From positions 3,472,001-3,536,000 of the forward strand of contig NZ_CP063849.1 of assembly GCF_015277775.1 (NCBI RefSeq): a stretch of DNA of 64,000 nt. Direction: 5' to 3'. Below the pieces are notes generated by a model. That model was not told where the DNA came from, searched no databases, and was given only the letters and a program-made list of their open reading frames with translations. Shown here piece after piece: positions 62,988 to 64,000 of this stretch. This DNA is from Paludibaculum fermentans (GTDB lineage: Bacteria; Acidobacteriota; Terriglobia; Bryobacterales; Bryobacteraceae). Positions within the stretch are counted from its first letter, which is position 1, and each line of letters begins with the position of its first letter. Position numbers and translations under genes: made by a program.

Positions 62988-64000
62988 ATGAGAGATTTCT
63001 GCGAGGTGAGCAGGCTGCTTGTAGCAGGGGCAGTCACTCTTGGGGTAATAGGAGCCCCGAGGCTACAGGCACAAACGCCCTCACCGCGGTCGACGCAGGA
63101 TGTGATCTCGCGGCTAAAAAGCGAGGCACCAGGCTTGATGCAACAGGGCGGAGTTCCTGGACTGTCAATCGCCCTGATCCGAGGAGGGAAGACGGTCTGG
63201 CTGCACGGCTTCGGGGTGAAGGACAAGAAGACAGGAGCACCAGTCAGAACGAACACGGTCTTTGAAGCCGCCTCCCTGAGCAAACCCGTGTTCGCGTACG
63301 GCGTGCTGAAGCTGGTCGACCAAGGGAAACTCGATCTCGATACCCCGCTGAGCTCCTACCTGGCAAAGCCCTACATTCCGGATGAACGCATAGGCAGCAT
63401 CACCGCTCGCTTGGTATTGAGTCATCGAACCGGCTTCCCGAATTGGCGGGGTGACGACGGCTCGCTGCCCATTTACTTCCCCCCCGGCGAACGTTTCAGC
63501 TACTCAGGTGAGGGCTACATCTATCTGCAGCGCGTCGTCGAGCAGATAACCGGGAAACCGCTGGAAATTTACATGGACCAAGCTGTTTTCAAGCCCCTGG
63601 GGATGACCAACAGCAGCTATGTGTGGAAACCGGGCTTTGATGCCCTGACCGCTACAGGCTATGACTCCAAGGGCGCACCGGGTGAACTGTGGAAGCCCAA
63701 GGAAGCCGGAGCCGCATCCAGCCTGAATACCACAGCCAAAGACTATGCGCTTTTCGTCGACGCGGTCCTGAATGGCAAAGGGCTTTCGTCCTCCGCGCTC
63801 CGTCAGATGGAGACGCCTGAGATCGCGCTCGACCCGGCGTGCAGGATCTGTGTGAAACAACAACCCACGGAGCTGTCGAAGACGCTCTTCTGGGGTTTGG
63901 GATGGGGCATCCAGCGCGAACCGAAGGGCATCCTGCTCTGGCATTGGGGCGACAACGGCGCCTTCAAAGCCTTTGTCATGGCCGACCCGGCAGGAAAGTC
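62988..64000 (+). CDS. beta-lactamase-family serine hydrolase (C-terminus outside window)
   Basis: GAGGAGG lies 8 bases before ATG 62988 and the frame stays open to the window edge (337 codons). A Sec signal (SRLLVAGAVTLGVIGAPRLQA) is followed by the beta-lactamase/transpeptidase fold: FEAASLSKPVFAYGVLKL with the S-x-x-K nucleophile (SLSK), HRTGFPNWRG, FSYSGEGYIYLQRVVEQITG (YSG in place of YSN) and HWGDNGAFKAF, the usual H-x-G third box. The family includes class C-like esterases and D-amino-acid peptidases. It is exported; exact substrate is unknown. Confidence 0.88.
   Translation, partial: MRDFCEVSRLLVAGAVTLGVIGAPRLQAQTPSPRSTQDVISRLKSEAPGLMQQGGVPGLSIALIRGGKTVWLHGFGVKDKKTGAPVRTNTVFEAASLSKPVFAYGVLKLVDQGKLDLDTPLSSYLAKPYIPDERIGSITARLVLSHRTGFPNWRGDDGSLPIYFPPGERFSYSGEGYIYLQRVVEQITGKPLEIYMDQAVFKPLGMTNSSYVWKPGFDALTATGYDSKGAPGELWKPKEAGAASSLNTTAKDYALFVDAVLNGKGLSSSALRQMETPEIALDPACRICVKQQPTELSKTLFWGLGWGIQREPKGILLWHWGDNGAFKAFVMADPAGK

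Overview
This 64 kb window is GC-rich chromosomal DNA that most resembles Acidobacteriota of the Bryobacterales/Solibacter type. The assignment is an inference from gene content: three ATPase-less MacB/FtsX-type permeases of the ADOP kind (two of them accompanied or preceded in the window by PadR regulators), two very long Oar-like TonB-dependent receptors with N-terminal carboxypeptidase-regulatory domains, a winged-helix/PD40 membrane protein, a two-component propeller hybrid kinase, a DUF5107/TPR protein and many Tat- or Sec-exported carbohydrate-related enzymes. No rRNA or tRNA gene, CRISPR array, insertion sequence or prophage was recognised.

Layout. 1-6.6 kb: an edge-truncated Tat-exported beta-helix protein, a translationally coupled RbfA-like/RtcB pair, a type B carboxylesterase, an NAD-dependent epimerase, a small secreted protein with a near-consensus promoter whose spacer is a perfect palindrome, and a VOC protein. 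6.7-14 kb: GH51 arabinofuranosidase, PadR regulator with an obvious autoregulatory operator, methyltransferase, small exported protein, winged-helix/PD40 protein behind a cluster of inverted repeats, and a zinc-ribbon/helical-repeat protein. 14-29.7 kb: ADOP permease, giant hybrid histidine kinase, DeoR regulator, divergently transcribed DUF5107/TPR and BNR-repeat proteins, a PAS protein coupled to a degenerate GGDEF protein, and an EamA transporter preceded by a ykkC-type riboswitch.

30-36.2 kb: a tightly overlapping operon (secreted GH-like protein, AgaS-type SIS isomerase, PfkB kinase, amidohydrolase, YjbQ, second amidohydrolase) that looks like a sugar or amino-sugar utilisation module. 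DeoR-type sequence elements in front of agaS, in front of the deoR-like gene itself and in the 24.8 kb divergent promoter suggest a local regulon. 36.2-45.3 kb: AlkZ-like DNA glycosylase, two Oar-like receptors and a fasciclin protein with a structured leader. 45.3-53.1 kb: C45-type Ntn hydrolase, an ABC exporter set (DJ-1/PfpI protein, ATPase, and a permease fused to an amidohydrolase-like domain that has lost its metal ligands) and RmuC. 53.4-64 kb: ArsR regulator, PadR-ADOP pair with a strong operator, small membrane protein, another ADOP-like permease, a DUF642-like secreted protein, an ExbD-like periplasmic domain with a signal peptide, DUF2200, and an edge-truncated beta-lactamase-family hydrolase.

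The most interesting items are the ykkC subtype-2-like riboswitch before eamA (29772-29896), the ABC permease/dead amidohydrolase fusion (48134-49894), the RbfA-like/RtcB couple (1172-2714), the agaS-yjbQ operon with its putative DeoR sites, and the palindrome that exactly fills a promoter spacer (6106-6134). All functional statements rest on reading motifs by eye; no database search was run.
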